A stretch of 64,000 nt of DNA from Sphingomonadales bacterium. Lineage in GTDB: Bacteria > Pseudomonadota > Alphaproteobacteria > Sphingomonadales > Sphingomonadaceae. This document shows positions 15,568 to 24,179 of the stretch, piece by piece (position 1 is the stretch's first letter; the number at the start of each line of letters is the position of its first letter). The stretch covers positions 372,001 through 436,000 of the forward strand of contig JADJAC010000011.1 in the NCBI GenBank assembly GCA_016704425.1, in the 5' to 3' direction. Made by a program: the position numbers and the translations under genes. The notes beneath the pieces were generated by a model. The model was not told the origin of the DNA and did no database searches. It saw nothing but the letters and a program-made list of their open reading frames with translations.

Positions 15568-16492
15568 GATTGAAGGCCCGGACCATTCCACCCGCAATCG
15601 ACAGCGCAATTTCAGGCGCGTTGATCGCATTGATCGTCACGCCTGCCGGCCCTTCGATCCGGGCCAGCTGTTCATCGGTACAGCCCAGCGACTGCAACCT
15701 CAAAAGCCTTGCGGCATGTGAAGATTTTGAGCCGAGGGCCGCGACATAGCCGGTTGCGGCGTCAAGCGCGGCTTTCAGCGCGGGATCGTCGATCTTCGGG
15801 TCGTGACTGAGTGTGACCACTGCAGTGTGTTCGTCGGGGTGCTGAGCCCTGATGGCCTCGTCCGGCCACCGGTCATCCAGCGAGACTCCGGGAAATCGCT
15901 CCTCGGTCAGGAAGCGGGTGCGGGGGTCGATCACGGTCACGTTGAATCCGGTATCGCGCGCCAGGCGAGACAGTGTCCGGGCGATTTCCACGGCACCGAC
16001 GATCACCAGGCGCCGGGGTGGCGCGTAGATATTGACAAAGGCCCCGGCGTCCAAAGCGCTCAATCCGGTTTCAAGGTTGGTCCGGACGGTCAGGGGCTTG
16101 CCAGCCTTGTTGGCGGCGTCAATTTGATCAAAGAGGTCGGCGGGGAATCCAGCAGGGCTGACGGGCTGGATCAGGATCAGGATGTCGCCCCCACACGGAA
16201 GGCCAGCCTCCCAAACCGCGCCATCGGCAGTGCCATAACGCTTCGCCTGATGCGTCCCGCTGGCGATGACCATCGCGGCCGTCTCCAGCACATCGCCTTC
16301 GACGCAACCGCCTGATACTGACCCGACAAAACGGCCGTCTTCGTGCATGAGCATATGTGTGCCGACAGGGCAGGGCGCAGAACGCCACGTCTCCACGACA
16401 GTCGCAATTGCGAGACTGCTTACGCGCCACTGCAGCGCCGTTTCAATGATATCGCGGTGACTGGCAGCACCGCTTGCAATGCATTCGGGCAG
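15554..16492 (-). CDS. XdhC/CoxI family Mo-enzyme maturation factor (probable CTG start)
   Basis: This XdhC-family protein inserts or sulfurates the molybdenum cofactor in hydroxylases. Conserved blocks are GSVSGGCVEGDV, a Rossmann-type LVIVGAVEIARTL, VIDPR and YVAALGSK. The first canonical start is GTG 16396 (280 aa), but that cuts into the conserved N-terminal helix/strand. Coding similarity continues upstream (ETALQWRVSSLAIATV) to a CTG at 16492, preceded at 8 bp by a perfect AAGGAG. No ATG, GTG or TTG exists in frame before the upstream stop. A 312-residue product starting at CTG is therefore proposed. The gene is divergent from the iorAB-like genes. Confidence 0.82.
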   Translation of the reverse strand: MPECIASGAASHRDIIETALQWRVSSLAIATVVETWRSAPCPVGTHMLMHEDGRFVGSVSGGCVEGDVLETAAMVIASGTHQAKRYGTADGAVWEAGLPCGGDILILIQPVSPAGFPADLFDQIDAANKAGKPLTVRTNLETGLSALDAGAFVNIYAPPRRLVIVGAVEIARTLSRLARDTGFNVTVIDPRTRFLTEERFPGVSLDDRWPDEAIRAQHPDEHTAVVTLSHDPKIDDPALKAALDAATGYVAALGSKSSHAARLLRLQSLGCTDEQLARIEGPAGVTINAINAPEIALSIAGGMVRAFNHGRR

Positions 16493-16586
16493 GGCTTTGA
16501 CTCCTTTACTTAAACCGTAGTGTTTTGAAACCTAGGATGATAGGACCTTCTTTCAACGCTGAATAATCGACAAGGAAAAGGCAGAA

Positions 16587-17042
16587 ATGGTCATAGCTGC
16601 GCAGGTCAATGGCAAGGATGTTTCGTTTGCCGGAGAACCCGATACACCACTGCTCTGGGCCCTGCGCGAAGAATTGGGGCTGACCGGCACGAAGTTCGGC
16701 TGCGGGATTGCAGCGTGTGGCGCATGCAGTGTCCATGTCGATGGGGAATTGGTCCGGTCCTGCTCTTTACCTGTCGGAGAGGTTGCGGGTAAATCCGTGA
16801 CCACAATCGAAGGATTGGGGTCGGACGGCACACTGTCCCCGCTCCAGCTAGCCTGGATTGATCACCAGGTGCCGCAGTGTGGATATTGCCAGTCCGGCCA
16901 GATCATGGCGGCAACGGCCCTGCTCAAGTCTAACCCCCAGCCGACCGATGCACAGATTGACGAAGCGATGACCAACATTTGCCGCTGCGGAACCTATACG
17001 CGGATCCGCGCTGCGATCCATTCCGTCGCAGGAGGGCTGTAA
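16587..17042 (+). CDS. Molybdenum hydroxylase small subunit, [2Fe-2S] (isoquinoline 1-oxidoreductase alpha-like)
   Basis: This 151-residue protein has a plant-type [2Fe-2S] site (FGCGIAACGACSV ... RSC) at the N-terminus and the helical xanthine-oxidase-type [2Fe-2S] site (QCGYCQSGQIM and NICRCGTYTRI) at the C-terminus. It transfers electrons from the molybdenum subunit encoded immediately downstream. The two-subunit form without a FAD subunit is typical of isoquinoline oxidoreductase and related aldehyde dehydrogenases, which pass electrons to cytochromes or quinones. AAGGAAAAGG precedes ATG 16587. Confidence 0.92.
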   Translation: MVIAAQVNGKDVSFAGEPDTPLLWALREELGLTGTKFGCGIAACGACSVHVDGELVRSCSLPVGEVAGKSVTTIEGLGSDGTLSPLQLAWIDHQVPQCGYCQSGQIMAATALLKSNPQPTDAQIDEAMTNICRCGTYTRIRAAIHSVAGGL

Positions 17043-17043
17043 G

Positions 17044-19239
17044 ATGGGTGTGAAACGCAGGGCATTCCTGATCGGCGGCGCGGCGCTGGTTGGCGGCGGA
17101 CTCTTCGCAGTCAAATGGGCGGACAGTTCGGCGATGAAGCGTGCAGGCAAGCTGACCGCCAAGGAAGGGGAATCCTCCTTCGCGACATGGCTTAAGATTG
17201 GCGAGGATGACGGTGTTACCCTTTATTCTCCGCACATCGATTTCGGGCAGGGCTCGCAAACGGCCTTGGCGCAGATGCTTGCCGACGAACTCGATGCAGA
17301 TTGGACCAAGGTGCGTGTCGAGCATGCCCCGGCTGAAACGGCCTTTGCCAATACGCCATTGGGGCAGGGTTTTATCGCGGGTGGCATGGCCGTTCCTGGG
17401 TTTTTGGCCGGAATGGTCAAGGCCAGCTTCTCAATGGTCGCCCGGAACTACCCGCTGCAATTGACCGGCGGATCTTCTGCAATCCGGATGACTGGGCAAT
17501 TTGGAATGCGGGTAGTCGGTGCAGCAGCGCGCACGGCGCTCGTGGCCGTCGCGGCGAAGCGGCTTGGCGTGCCTGTATCGGAACTCGCAACCGCTGAAAG
17601 CAAAGTCATCCACCAGAAAACGGGCAAGGTCCTTCGCTATGGTGAACTTGCGCGTGAAGCCGCCGAGATGTCCCTGTCGCTCCACCCCCAGTTGAAGGAA
17701 CGCAAAGACTACAAGTTGATTGGCAAGCCGGTGCACAGGCTTGATATCCCAGCAAAGGTAGACGGCTCTGCCAAGTACGGTATTGATTTTACGCTTCCCG
17801 AGATGCGCGTGGCAACAATCATGTCTGCGCCCGTGCGCGGAGGAAAGCTGGTTTCGGTCGATCCGTCACCTGCGATGGCAGTGACCGGCGTCGAAAAGGT
17901 CGTGAAGTTTGATGATGCGGTAATTGTCGTCGGCAAGGGGTATTGGTCGGCAATCAAGGGGCTGCGGGCACTATCTCCCAGCTTTACCGATGGCGGACAC
18001 GGACAGTTATCCTCGGCATCCGTTTTTGAAGCGCAGGATGAGGCCCGTAAGGCAGGGAAAGCCAAGGACGAGGGAGGAGATGGTGATGTCGCTGCTGCTT
18101 TCGCGTCAGCTGGAAAATCTGTCCACGAGGCTGATTTCCGCCTGCCGTTTCTCCATCATGCAATGATGGAGCCTTTTGCTCTCACGGCTCGCCACAAGGA
18201 TGGCAGGCTTGACGTTTGGGGCGGACTGCAGGATCCGCTGGCGTCCAAGATGATCGCCGCAAAGGCCGCTGGTCTGGATAGCGACGATGTGACTTTCCAC
18301 CCGATGATCATGGGCGGCGGGTTTGGCCGACGCTTCCCGGACAATTGCGAAATCATCGGTCAGGTGGCGAAGCTTGCCATGCAGTCGCCTTACCCGGTCA
18401 AATTGATATGGTCTCGTGAGGAGGAGGTCCGCCAGGGCACCTATCGACCGCAATCGTCAAGCCACCTGAGGGCGGCGCTTGGTCCAGGCGGGAAAATTAC
18501 AGGCTGGCAGAACGACTATGTGCAAAGCGAGACGGCCGAAGGCGAGACCAGTTTCATCTACACGATCCCGGCTGTGTCGCGCAGGCAGATCGCATACCAA
18601 TCCAATCAGAAGGATGGCCCGTGGCGCTCGGTCAACAGCACGCAGCAGGGTTTCTATAACGAGTGTTTCATGGATGAACTGGCCGAGAAGGCCGGGATCG
18701 ATCCTTATGAATTCCGACGCAAGCATTTGAAGCCGGGTTCGCGTCATCTCGCAGCTCTGGATACTGTGGCGAAGAAAAGCGGCTGGGGAAGCCCGTTGGA
18801 AAAGGGCGTCGGGCGCGGGATCGCGATTGTGGAGTCATTTGGAACAATTGTTGCCGAAGTCATCGAAGCGTCGATGGGAGAAGATGGCCGACCGAAAGTT
18901 CACAAGGTGTTTGCGGCCGTAGATTGTGGAACCACGGTCAATCCCCTGAACGGTGCGGCACAGATCGAAGGCGGAATCATCATGGGCCTGTCGGCCACGA
19001 TTGGCGAGGCTATCACGCTCGACAAGGGATCAGTCGTGCAAAGCAATTTCAACGATTATCCGATCTTGAAGCTTGCAGAGTCGCCCGCTGGCATTGATGT
19101 GCATTTCATCGAGAGCGATGCACCATTGGGAGGCCTTGGCGAACCTGGAGTGCCGCCCGCAGCGCCTGCGCTGGCGAACGCATTGTTCGCAGCAACGGGA
19201 AAACGCATCCGCAGTCTGCCAATCGTTGCAATCTCTTAG
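17044..19239 (+). CDS. Molybdopterin-binding dehydrogenase large subunit (isoquinoline 1-oxidoreductase beta-like)
   Basis: This 731-residue molybdenum subunit of the xanthine oxidase family begins with a Tat-like signal (KRRAFLIGGAALVGGG), so the complex is probably exported folded. Typical cofactor-contact blocks are GMAVPG, MGGGFGRR, WRSVNSTQQGF and the C-terminal GLGEPGVPP with the catalytic Glu. Start is 2 bp after the small subunit stop. Substrate may be an N-heterocycle or an aldehyde; the sequence does not decide. Maturation would be served by the divergent xdhC and mocA-like genes. Confidence 0.92.
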   Translation: MGVKRRAFLIGGAALVGGGLFAVKWADSSAMKRAGKLTAKEGESSFATWLKIGEDDGVTLYSPHIDFGQGSQTALAQMLADELDADWTKVRVEHAPAETAFANTPLGQGFIAGGMAVPGFLAGMVKASFSMVARNYPLQLTGGSSAIRMTGQFGMRVVGAAARTALVAVAAKRLGVPVSELATAESKVIHQKTGKVLRYGELAREAAEMSLSLHPQLKERKDYKLIGKPVHRLDIPAKVDGSAKYGIDFTLPEMRVATIMSAPVRGGKLVSVDPSPAMAVTGVEKVVKFDDAVIVVGKGYWSAIKGLRALSPSFTDGGHGQLSSASVFEAQDEARKAGKAKDEGGDGDVAAAFASAGKSVHEADFRLPFLHHAMMEPFALTARHKDGRLDVWGGLQDPLASKMIAAKAAGLDSDDVTFHPMIMGGGFGRRFPDNCEIIGQVAKLAMQSPYPVKLIWSREEEVRQGTYRPQSSSHLRAALGPGGKITGWQNDYVQSETAEGETSFIYTIPAVSRRQIAYQSNQKDGPWRSVNSTQQGFYNECFMDELAEKAGIDPYEFRRKHLKPGSRHLAALDTVAKKSGWGSPLEKGVGRGIAIVESFGTIVAEVIEASMGEDGRPKVHKVFAAVDCGTTVNPLNGAAQIEGGIIMGLSATIGEAITLDKGSVVQSNFNDYPILKLAESPAGIDVHFIESDAPLGGLGEPGVPPAAPALANALFAATGKRIRSLPIVAIS

Positions 19240-19252
19240 AAGGCCGGTCTAA

Positions 19253-19288
19253 GGCGAGCCCCTGTTTGCCAATTCTCAGGGGCTCGCC
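19253..19288 (+). promoter_or_regulatory. Perfect 12-bp hairpin covering the fumarase Shine-Dalgarno
   Basis: GGCGAGCCCCTG (19253-19264) and CAGGGGCTCGCC (19277-19288) are perfect reverse complements with a 12-nt loop. The right arm abuts the ATG of the fumarase gene and contains its only Shine-Dalgarno-like sequence (AGGGG, 6 nt before ATG). In mRNA the hairpin would hide the ribosome-binding site. It lacks a T-run, so a simple intrinsic terminator for the upstream operon is less likely. Confidence 0.8.
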
Positions 19289-20809
19289 ATGCCGACTATC
19301 ATTCGTGAAGCGGATCTCATCGAGAGCGTAGCCGATGCGCTCCAGTATATCTCCTATTATCACCCGATGGACTATATCCGTGCGTTGGGGGATGCCTATC
19401 GCGCGGAACAGGGCCCGGCGGCCAAGGATGCGATTGCCCAGATCCTGACCAACAGCCGCATGTGCGCCGAAGGCCATCGCCCGCTGTGCCAGGACACGGG
19501 CATTGTCACTGTCTTCATCAAATGGGGGCAGGGCTGCATGCTCGACTCCGATCGCGCGTTGCAGGACGTCGTCGATGAAGGCGTGCGTCGTGCCTATCTC
19601 CACCCGGACAACAAGCTGCGCGCCTCGATCCTTGCCGATCCGGCTTTCACACGGGTGAACACGCGGGACAATACGCCGTGTGTGCTGAACGTCGAAATGG
19701 TGCCGGGTCATCATGTCGACGTTCAGGTGGCTGCGAAGGGCGGCGGCAGCGAGAACAAGTCCAAGTTCAAGATGCTCAACCCGTCGGATTCCATTGTGGA
19801 CTGGGTAATGGAGATGGTCCCGCAGATGGGCGCCGGCTGGTGCCCGCCGGGCATGCTCGGGATCGGTATCGGCGGAACGGCGGAAAAGGCCATGACACTC
19901 GCCAAGGAATCGCTGATGGGTGATATCGACATGGCCCAGCTGAAAGCGCGCGGCGCGCAGAACGATATCGAGCGCCTCCGGATCGAGATATTCGACAAGG
20001 TGAATGCGCTCGGCATCGGGGCACAAGGGCTTGGCGGCCTGGCGACGATCCTCGATGTCAAGATCATGGACTATCCGACCCACGCGGCGTCCAAGCCCGT
20101 CGCGATGATCCCCAATTGCGCCGCGACGCGCCATGCCCATTTCCATCTCGACGGGTCCGGTCCGGCCTATCTCGAACCGCCCAAATTGTCCGACTGGCCG
20201 GACGTGAACTGGACGCCGGACAAGGCCGCGATCCATGTCGATCTCGACACGCTGACGCCCGAGATCGTCGCAAGCTGGAAACCGGGCGACCGGCTGCTCC
20301 TGAATGGCAGAATGCTGACCGGCCGCGATGCCGCACACAAGCGCATCGCCGACATGCTGGCCAAGGGTGAGGACTTGCCCGTCAGCTTCAAGGGCCGCGT
20401 CATCTATTATGTCGGACCGGTCGATCCCGTGCGGGACGAGATTGTCGGCCCGGCAGGCCCGACCACAGCCACGCGGATGGACAAGTTCATGGACATGATG
20501 CTCGATCAGGGCTTGCTCGCCTGTGTCGGCAAGGCAGAACGCGGGCCGACTGCGACGCAGAGCATCGCAAACCACAAGTCGGCATATCTGATGGCCGTCG
20601 GCGGTGCGGCCTATCTCGTCGCCCGCGCCATCAAGGCGTCAAAGGTCGTCGGCTTCGAGGACCTCGGGATGGAAGCGATCTATGAATTCACCGTGCAGGA
20701 TATGCCGGTGACGGTGGCGGTCGACAGTCAGGGCGAAAATGTCCATGTGACGGCCCCACGCTTGTGGAAAAAGAAGATTGCTGACGAAGGGTTGCTGCAG
20801 CCCGCGTGA
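19289..20809 (+). CDS. Fumarate hydratase, class I (4Fe-4S)
   Basis: This 506-residue class I fumarase joins the alpha and beta regions in one chain. Conserved sites include CQDTGIVTVF near the N-terminus, NTRDNTPCVLNVEM, MVPQMGAGWCPPGMLGIGIGG, and in the C-terminal region PAGPTTATRMDKF. The three cluster-binding cysteines can be placed in these blocks. It converts fumarate to malate in the TCA cycle. Its ribosome-binding site lies in a strong hairpin. The stop overlaps the GTG start of the DMT transporter by 4 bp. Confidence 0.95.
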   Translation: MPTIIREADLIESVADALQYISYYHPMDYIRALGDAYRAEQGPAAKDAIAQILTNSRMCAEGHRPLCQDTGIVTVFIKWGQGCMLDSDRALQDVVDEGVRRAYLHPDNKLRASILADPAFTRVNTRDNTPCVLNVEMVPGHHVDVQVAAKGGGSENKSKFKMLNPSDSIVDWVMEMVPQMGAGWCPPGMLGIGIGGTAEKAMTLAKESLMGDIDMAQLKARGAQNDIERLRIEIFDKVNALGIGAQGLGGLATILDVKIMDYPTHAASKPVAMIPNCAATRHAHFHLDGSGPAYLEPPKLSDWPDVNWTPDKAAIHVDLDTLTPEIVASWKPGDRLLLNGRMLTGRDAAHKRIADMLAKGEDLPVSFKGRVIYYVGPVDPVRDEIVGPAGPTTATRMDKFMDMMLDQGLLACVGKAERGPTATQSIANHKSAYLMAVGGAAYLVARAIKASKVVGFEDLGMEAIYEFTVQDMPVTVAVDSQGENVHVTAPRLWKKKIADEGLLQPA

Positions 20810-21708
20810 TCTGGCTTCCCGCCACATTTCTCGCCGGGCTGTTCCAGGCCTGGCGGACAGCTGTGCAGCAGCGCGTGCGGGCAGAGCTTTCGGTCAATGC
20901 TGCCGGACTCGTGCGCTATCTGTTCGGGTTTCCTGTCGGTTGCCTGTTGCTCGCTTCATATCTGCTGTTCACCGGTACGTCGCTGCCCGGCCAACATGAT
21001 GGCTTCTGGTTCTACGCTGCAATGGGCGGCGTGGCGCAGATTCTTGGCACGAACCTGCTGATTCTGGCTTTCGGGTTTCGCAACTATGTGGTCGGCTCGG
21101 CCTATGCGAAGACCGAAGCCGTGCAAGGGGCCATCCTCGCGATGATCCTGCTTGGCGAACATCTGTCCGTCCTGACATGGATCGGCATCGGCGTTGGCGT
21201 CGTTGGCGTCGTCGGTGTCGTCGTCCTGTCGGCTGGCGGACAACGGCCTCGCCTCAGCGACCTTGCCCAGCCTGCGGCGCTGTGCGGTCTGGGGGCCGGT
21301 CTTCTGTTTGCGCTAACGTCCGTATTCATCAAGCGCGCAACCTTGGTCGTGGCGACGTCGGACAAGGTGCTTGCCGCGCTGGTGACGCTCGTCGCGGTTC
21401 TCGGGCTTCAGGCGCTTTTGCAAGGCACCTATGTCGCGGTGCGGGAGCGCGAACAGCTGGCCCGCATCGCGCAAAGCTGGCGCGTCTCGGGGCAAGTCGG
21501 GTTACTTGCGGCCATGGGGTCCGCCTGTTGGTTCACGGGCTTTGCAACAGCACCCGTCGCGCTTGTCCGCGCCGTGGGACAAGTGGAGGTGATCTTTACG
21601 CTGGCTTTCGGGCGCTACTATCTGCGCGAGCCGTTGGCCCGAAGCGAGTTGACCGGGCTTTTGACGGTGGCAGTCGGTGTTGTCCTTGCCTTGCTGGGCA
21701 GCTTCTAG
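20806..21708 (+). CDS. DMT (EamA) family membrane transporter
   Basis: This 300-residue hydrophobic protein has about ten membrane segments in two EamA repeats, each ending with a transmembrane pattern such as AVGVVLALLGSF. A Tyr/Ala-rich VGSAYAKTEAVQGAILAMILLGE segment corresponds to the EamA repeat end. Start GTG 20806 overlaps the fumarase stop (GTGA), indicating coupling. Family members export metabolites or amino acids; coupling to fumarase hints at an organic-acid link, but this is inference only. Confidence 0.85.
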   Translation: MIWLPATFLAGLFQAWRTAVQQRVRAELSVNAAGLVRYLFGFPVGCLLLASYLLFTGTSLPGQHDGFWFYAAMGGVAQILGTNLLILAFGFRNYVVGSAYAKTEAVQGAILAMILLGEHLSVLTWIGIGVGVVGVVGVVVLSAGGQRPRLSDLAQPAALCGLGAGLLFALTSVFIKRATLVVATSDKVLAALVTLVAVLGLQALLQGTYVAVREREQLARIAQSWRVSGQVGLLAAMGSACWFTGFATAPVALVRAVGQVEVIFTLAFGRYYLREPLARSELTGLLTVAVGVVLALLGSF

Positions 21709-21740
21709 CGTCAATCCCCGTTCGATAGAATCAGCCTCCC

Positions 21741-21769
21741 CGTCATTCCCGCCTGTGCAGGAATGACGA
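21741..21769. repeat. Intergenic inverted repeat (REP-like hairpin)
   Basis: CGTCATTCC and GGAATGACG are perfect inverted arms around an 11-bp centre. The hairpin lies between the convergent transporter and serine-hydrolase genes. This type of GC-rich extragenic palindrome is common in sphingomonad genomes and may serve as a bidirectional terminator. Confidence 0.65.
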
Positions 21770-21800
21770 GAAGGCCAGTTCAATTTAAGCCGAACAGAGT

Positions 21801-22991
21801 CTAGCGCCGCAACACCGCTTCCTCGGCGGCGGTGAAAGCGGATTGCCCGGCAGGCGCATCATCGGGAATCGCGCTCACGAAGAAGGCAATCCCGGTTCCA
21901 TTCGTGCGATCAATCCACAGGCCCGAACGCAGGCCATAGGCTTCGCCGGCATGGCCGATTCGGCGGAAGCCATCGCCAAAGGGATCGTCCCGGCAACCGG
22001 CCCGGGTTGTGGCCAATGTCTGTACGGCAAGCCCAAAGGTGCAATTGAAGCCCTTCTCGGTTTCCCCGTTCTTCCCGTCAAAGCGCCATTCGGGTCCGAT
22101 CAGCGTGGCAATCGAGGCCGGGGAAAGAAAGCCTTCGCCCCCGTGCAGGATCATTTTCCCGATGCGGGCCAGATTGAGCATCGAAATCCGAACCCCTCCA
22201 TGGGGTGAGAAGAGCGCACCGTTCGTCCCTGGTCGGTAGGATGAAAGGTCACACGATCCATCGCTGGCAGGCACAACCGGGCAGGCCGGGCGCACGCCCT
22301 TCAGTGCGTCGCGGCGGACATTGCCCTGCCCGTCGGTCAGGACGACAGCGCGTGCCACGGCGGCATCGCTGCACGTCGTCCAGTTGAGGCAGGCATCAAG
22401 CGAAAGCGGCGTAAATACCAGCCGTGCCATCAGCCGGTCAAAACGTTCGCCGCTGGCCTTTTCCATTACACTTGCGACCACCGGAAAATTGAGGTTGGTA
22501 TAACGGAAGTAGCTGCCCGGGCGGTGGCCGGCGTCCCAGACGCGCTTGTTGTTCACCCAGCCTTCCAGTGTTTCGCCAAGCGGAATTATGTAGTCGGCGT
22601 CGTCGGTCAGGCTCGACTGGTGCGAAAGCAGCATGCGCAGCGTGATCGGAACGTCTGGAAAGCCGGGGTTGCGCAAACTCCAGCCGAGCCAATCGGAAAC
22701 GTCGCGGTCGAGATCAAGTTTTCCTTCTTCGACCAGTCGCATCACACCCAGCGCTGTGACCAGCTTCGAAACCGAGGCAATCCGAACAGGGTCATCAGCC
22801 GTCGCGATGCGCCGGGACGCAGGATCGGAATATCCCATGGCCGCGACCTTGTCCGGCCGGTCAGCATCGAAAACGACACTGACCCGCACGCCATAGGCCG
22901 GAGGCCTCGTTGCTGTCGAAGCACACCCCGAAACCGCGAACCCAAGCGCGATCGTTGCAATGATTCTGGCGGATATCAAAGCGTCATTCAA
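21801..22991 (-). CDS. Serine hydrolase, beta-lactamase family, lipoprotein
   Basis: This 396-residue protein has a signal peptide ending in a lipobox (AVSGCAST), so it is probably a periplasmic lipoprotein. The nucleophile motif is SVSK in IASVSKLVTALG, followed by the Tyr motif in SYFRYTNLNF (YTN). The C-terminal region is GHAGEAYGLRSG. It is unrelated in position to the partial paralogue at the window start. The only start matching the frame is TTG 22991, overlapping the nitronate monooxygenase stop by 8 bp, so it is probably translationally coupled. Physiological substrate unknown. Confidence 0.87.
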   Translation of the reverse strand: MNDALISARIIATIALGFAVSGCASTATRPPAYGVRVSVVFDADRPDKVAAMGYSDPASRRIATADDPVRIASVSKLVTALGVMRLVEEGKLDLDRDVSDWLGWSLRNPGFPDVPITLRMLLSHQSSLTDDADYIIPLGETLEGWVNNKRVWDAGHRPGSYFRYTNLNFPVVASVMEKASGERFDRLMARLVFTPLSLDACLNWTTCSDAAVARAVVLTDGQGNVRRDALKGVRPACPVVPASDGSCDLSSYRPGTNGALFSPHGGVRISMLNLARIGKMILHGGEGFLSPASIATLIGPEWRFDGKNGETEKGFNCTFGLAVQTLATTRAGCRDDPFGDGFRRIGHAGEAYGLRSGLWIDRTNGTGIAFFVSAIPDDAPAGQSAFTAAEEAVLRR

Positions 22992-24123
22992 AGGCTGCGT
23001 TCAGCGTTTCCACCGCGGTCGCATAATCCTGCATGAAATCCTGTACGACCGATCGTGCCGAGGTGATGTTGCTGACCAGCCCCACGCCCTGCCCGACGAA
23101 ATAGGTGACCAGTTCCCGTGCCTTTGCATTGCCGCCTTCGGCTGCCTTGGTGGCACGGTGGATGGCAGGTTCTGCGATCAGCGACTGCATCGGCATCGGC
23201 AGGGCGCCCGGGCTTTCCGGTCCCTCCCAGGCATCGGTCCAGGCCGATTTCAGCTGGCGCGAGTATTTGCCGGTCCTGCCCTTCGAACGCACGGTGTCGC
23301 GGGACCGGGCATCGACCATCTTTTCGCGGAAGATCTGGCTTGTCTCGCTTTCCAGTGTGGCGAGCCAGACTGATCCCGTCCAGGCGCCTGCCGCCCCCAT
23401 CGCCATGCAGGCCGCCATCTGTTCGCCTGTCATGATTCCGCCTGCGGCCAGAACCGGGCAGTCATAGCCTTCAGACTTCAAGGCGCGGACGACTTCAGGG
23501 ATGAGCACCAATGTCGACACTTCGCCGCAATGGCCACCGGCTTCGCCGCCTTGCGCGACAATGATGTCGACGCCTGCGGCTGCAAGCCGCAGCGCATGTT
23601 CCTTCGCCCCGGCAAGGGCAGCGACCGGCACGCCATGATCACGACCCATCTGGATCATGGCTGGCGGTGGCACGCCCAGTGCATTGATGATCATCTTGAT
23701 GGGATGCTTGAAGGCGACTTCGAGCAATTCCATGGCTTCCTCGGGCCAGAATGGCGGCGGCGCATCGTCGCTGCGCGCCCGCGCATGATCGCCCGCACCT
23801 TCGACCCCGTGCGCCTTGAGGAGCTGATCGACAAAATCCTTGTGACCCTGGGGAATTCGCTCGGCCAGCTTCTTCGAGGTGAGGTCCTTTTCCGATTTCA
23901 CGGCCATGTTTTCGGGGATGAGGACATCGAGTCCATAGGGCTTGCCGTCGACATGGGCATCTATCCAGTCGAGTTCAATTGCCAGTTGTTCCGGATTGAA
24001 GGCCGTCGCGCCAAGAACACCGAAGCCGCCGGCCTTGCTGACGGCCGCGACCACGTCACGGCAATGGCTGAACGCGAACAGGGGAAATTCGATGCCAAGT
24101 TGCTGGCAGAGTTTTGAAGTCAT
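22984..24123 (-). CDS. Nitronate monooxygenase / 2-nitropropane dioxygenase family
   Basis: This 379-residue FMN-dependent TIM-barrel enzyme contains GGFGVLGAT near the N-terminus, the flavin-phosphate block VAQGGEAGGHCGEVS, and VLAAGGIMTGEQMAACMAMGAAGAW (two adjacent blocks). These enzymes oxidise alkyl nitronates to carbonyl compounds and nitrite. AAGGAGAGG before ATG 24123 is an excellent ribosome-binding site. It is divergent from the dicarboxylate symporter, with about 55 bp between starts. Confidence 0.9.
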   Translation of the reverse strand: MTSKLCQQLGIEFPLFAFSHCRDVVAAVSKAGGFGVLGATAFNPEQLAIELDWIDAHVDGKPYGLDVLIPENMAVKSEKDLTSKKLAERIPQGHKDFVDQLLKAHGVEGAGDHARARSDDAPPPFWPEEAMELLEVAFKHPIKMIINALGVPPPAMIQMGRDHGVPVAALAGAKEHALRLAAAGVDIIVAQGGEAGGHCGEVSTLVLIPEVVRALKSEGYDCPVLAAGGIMTGEQMAACMAMGAAGAWTGSVWLATLESETSQIFREKMVDARSRDTVRSKGRTGKYSRQLKSAWTDAWEGPESPGALPMPMQSLIAEPAIHRATKAAEGGNAKARELVTYFVGQGVGLVSNITSARSVVQDFMQDYATAVETLNAAFE

Positions 24124-24179
24124 TATTTGCCTCTCCTTGCGGCCTGTGTATCACTCTCGAAAAGGAGAGACAGCCCCCG

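Noticed and set aside
15800..16315. 170-codon plus-strand frame opposite xdhC
   Set aside because: Antisense shadow of XdhC-family conserved blocks.
19106..20575. 489-codon open frame on the minus strand opposite fumarase
   Set aside because: It mirrors the codon structure of a clear class I fumarase gene; it has low-quality composition and no motif.
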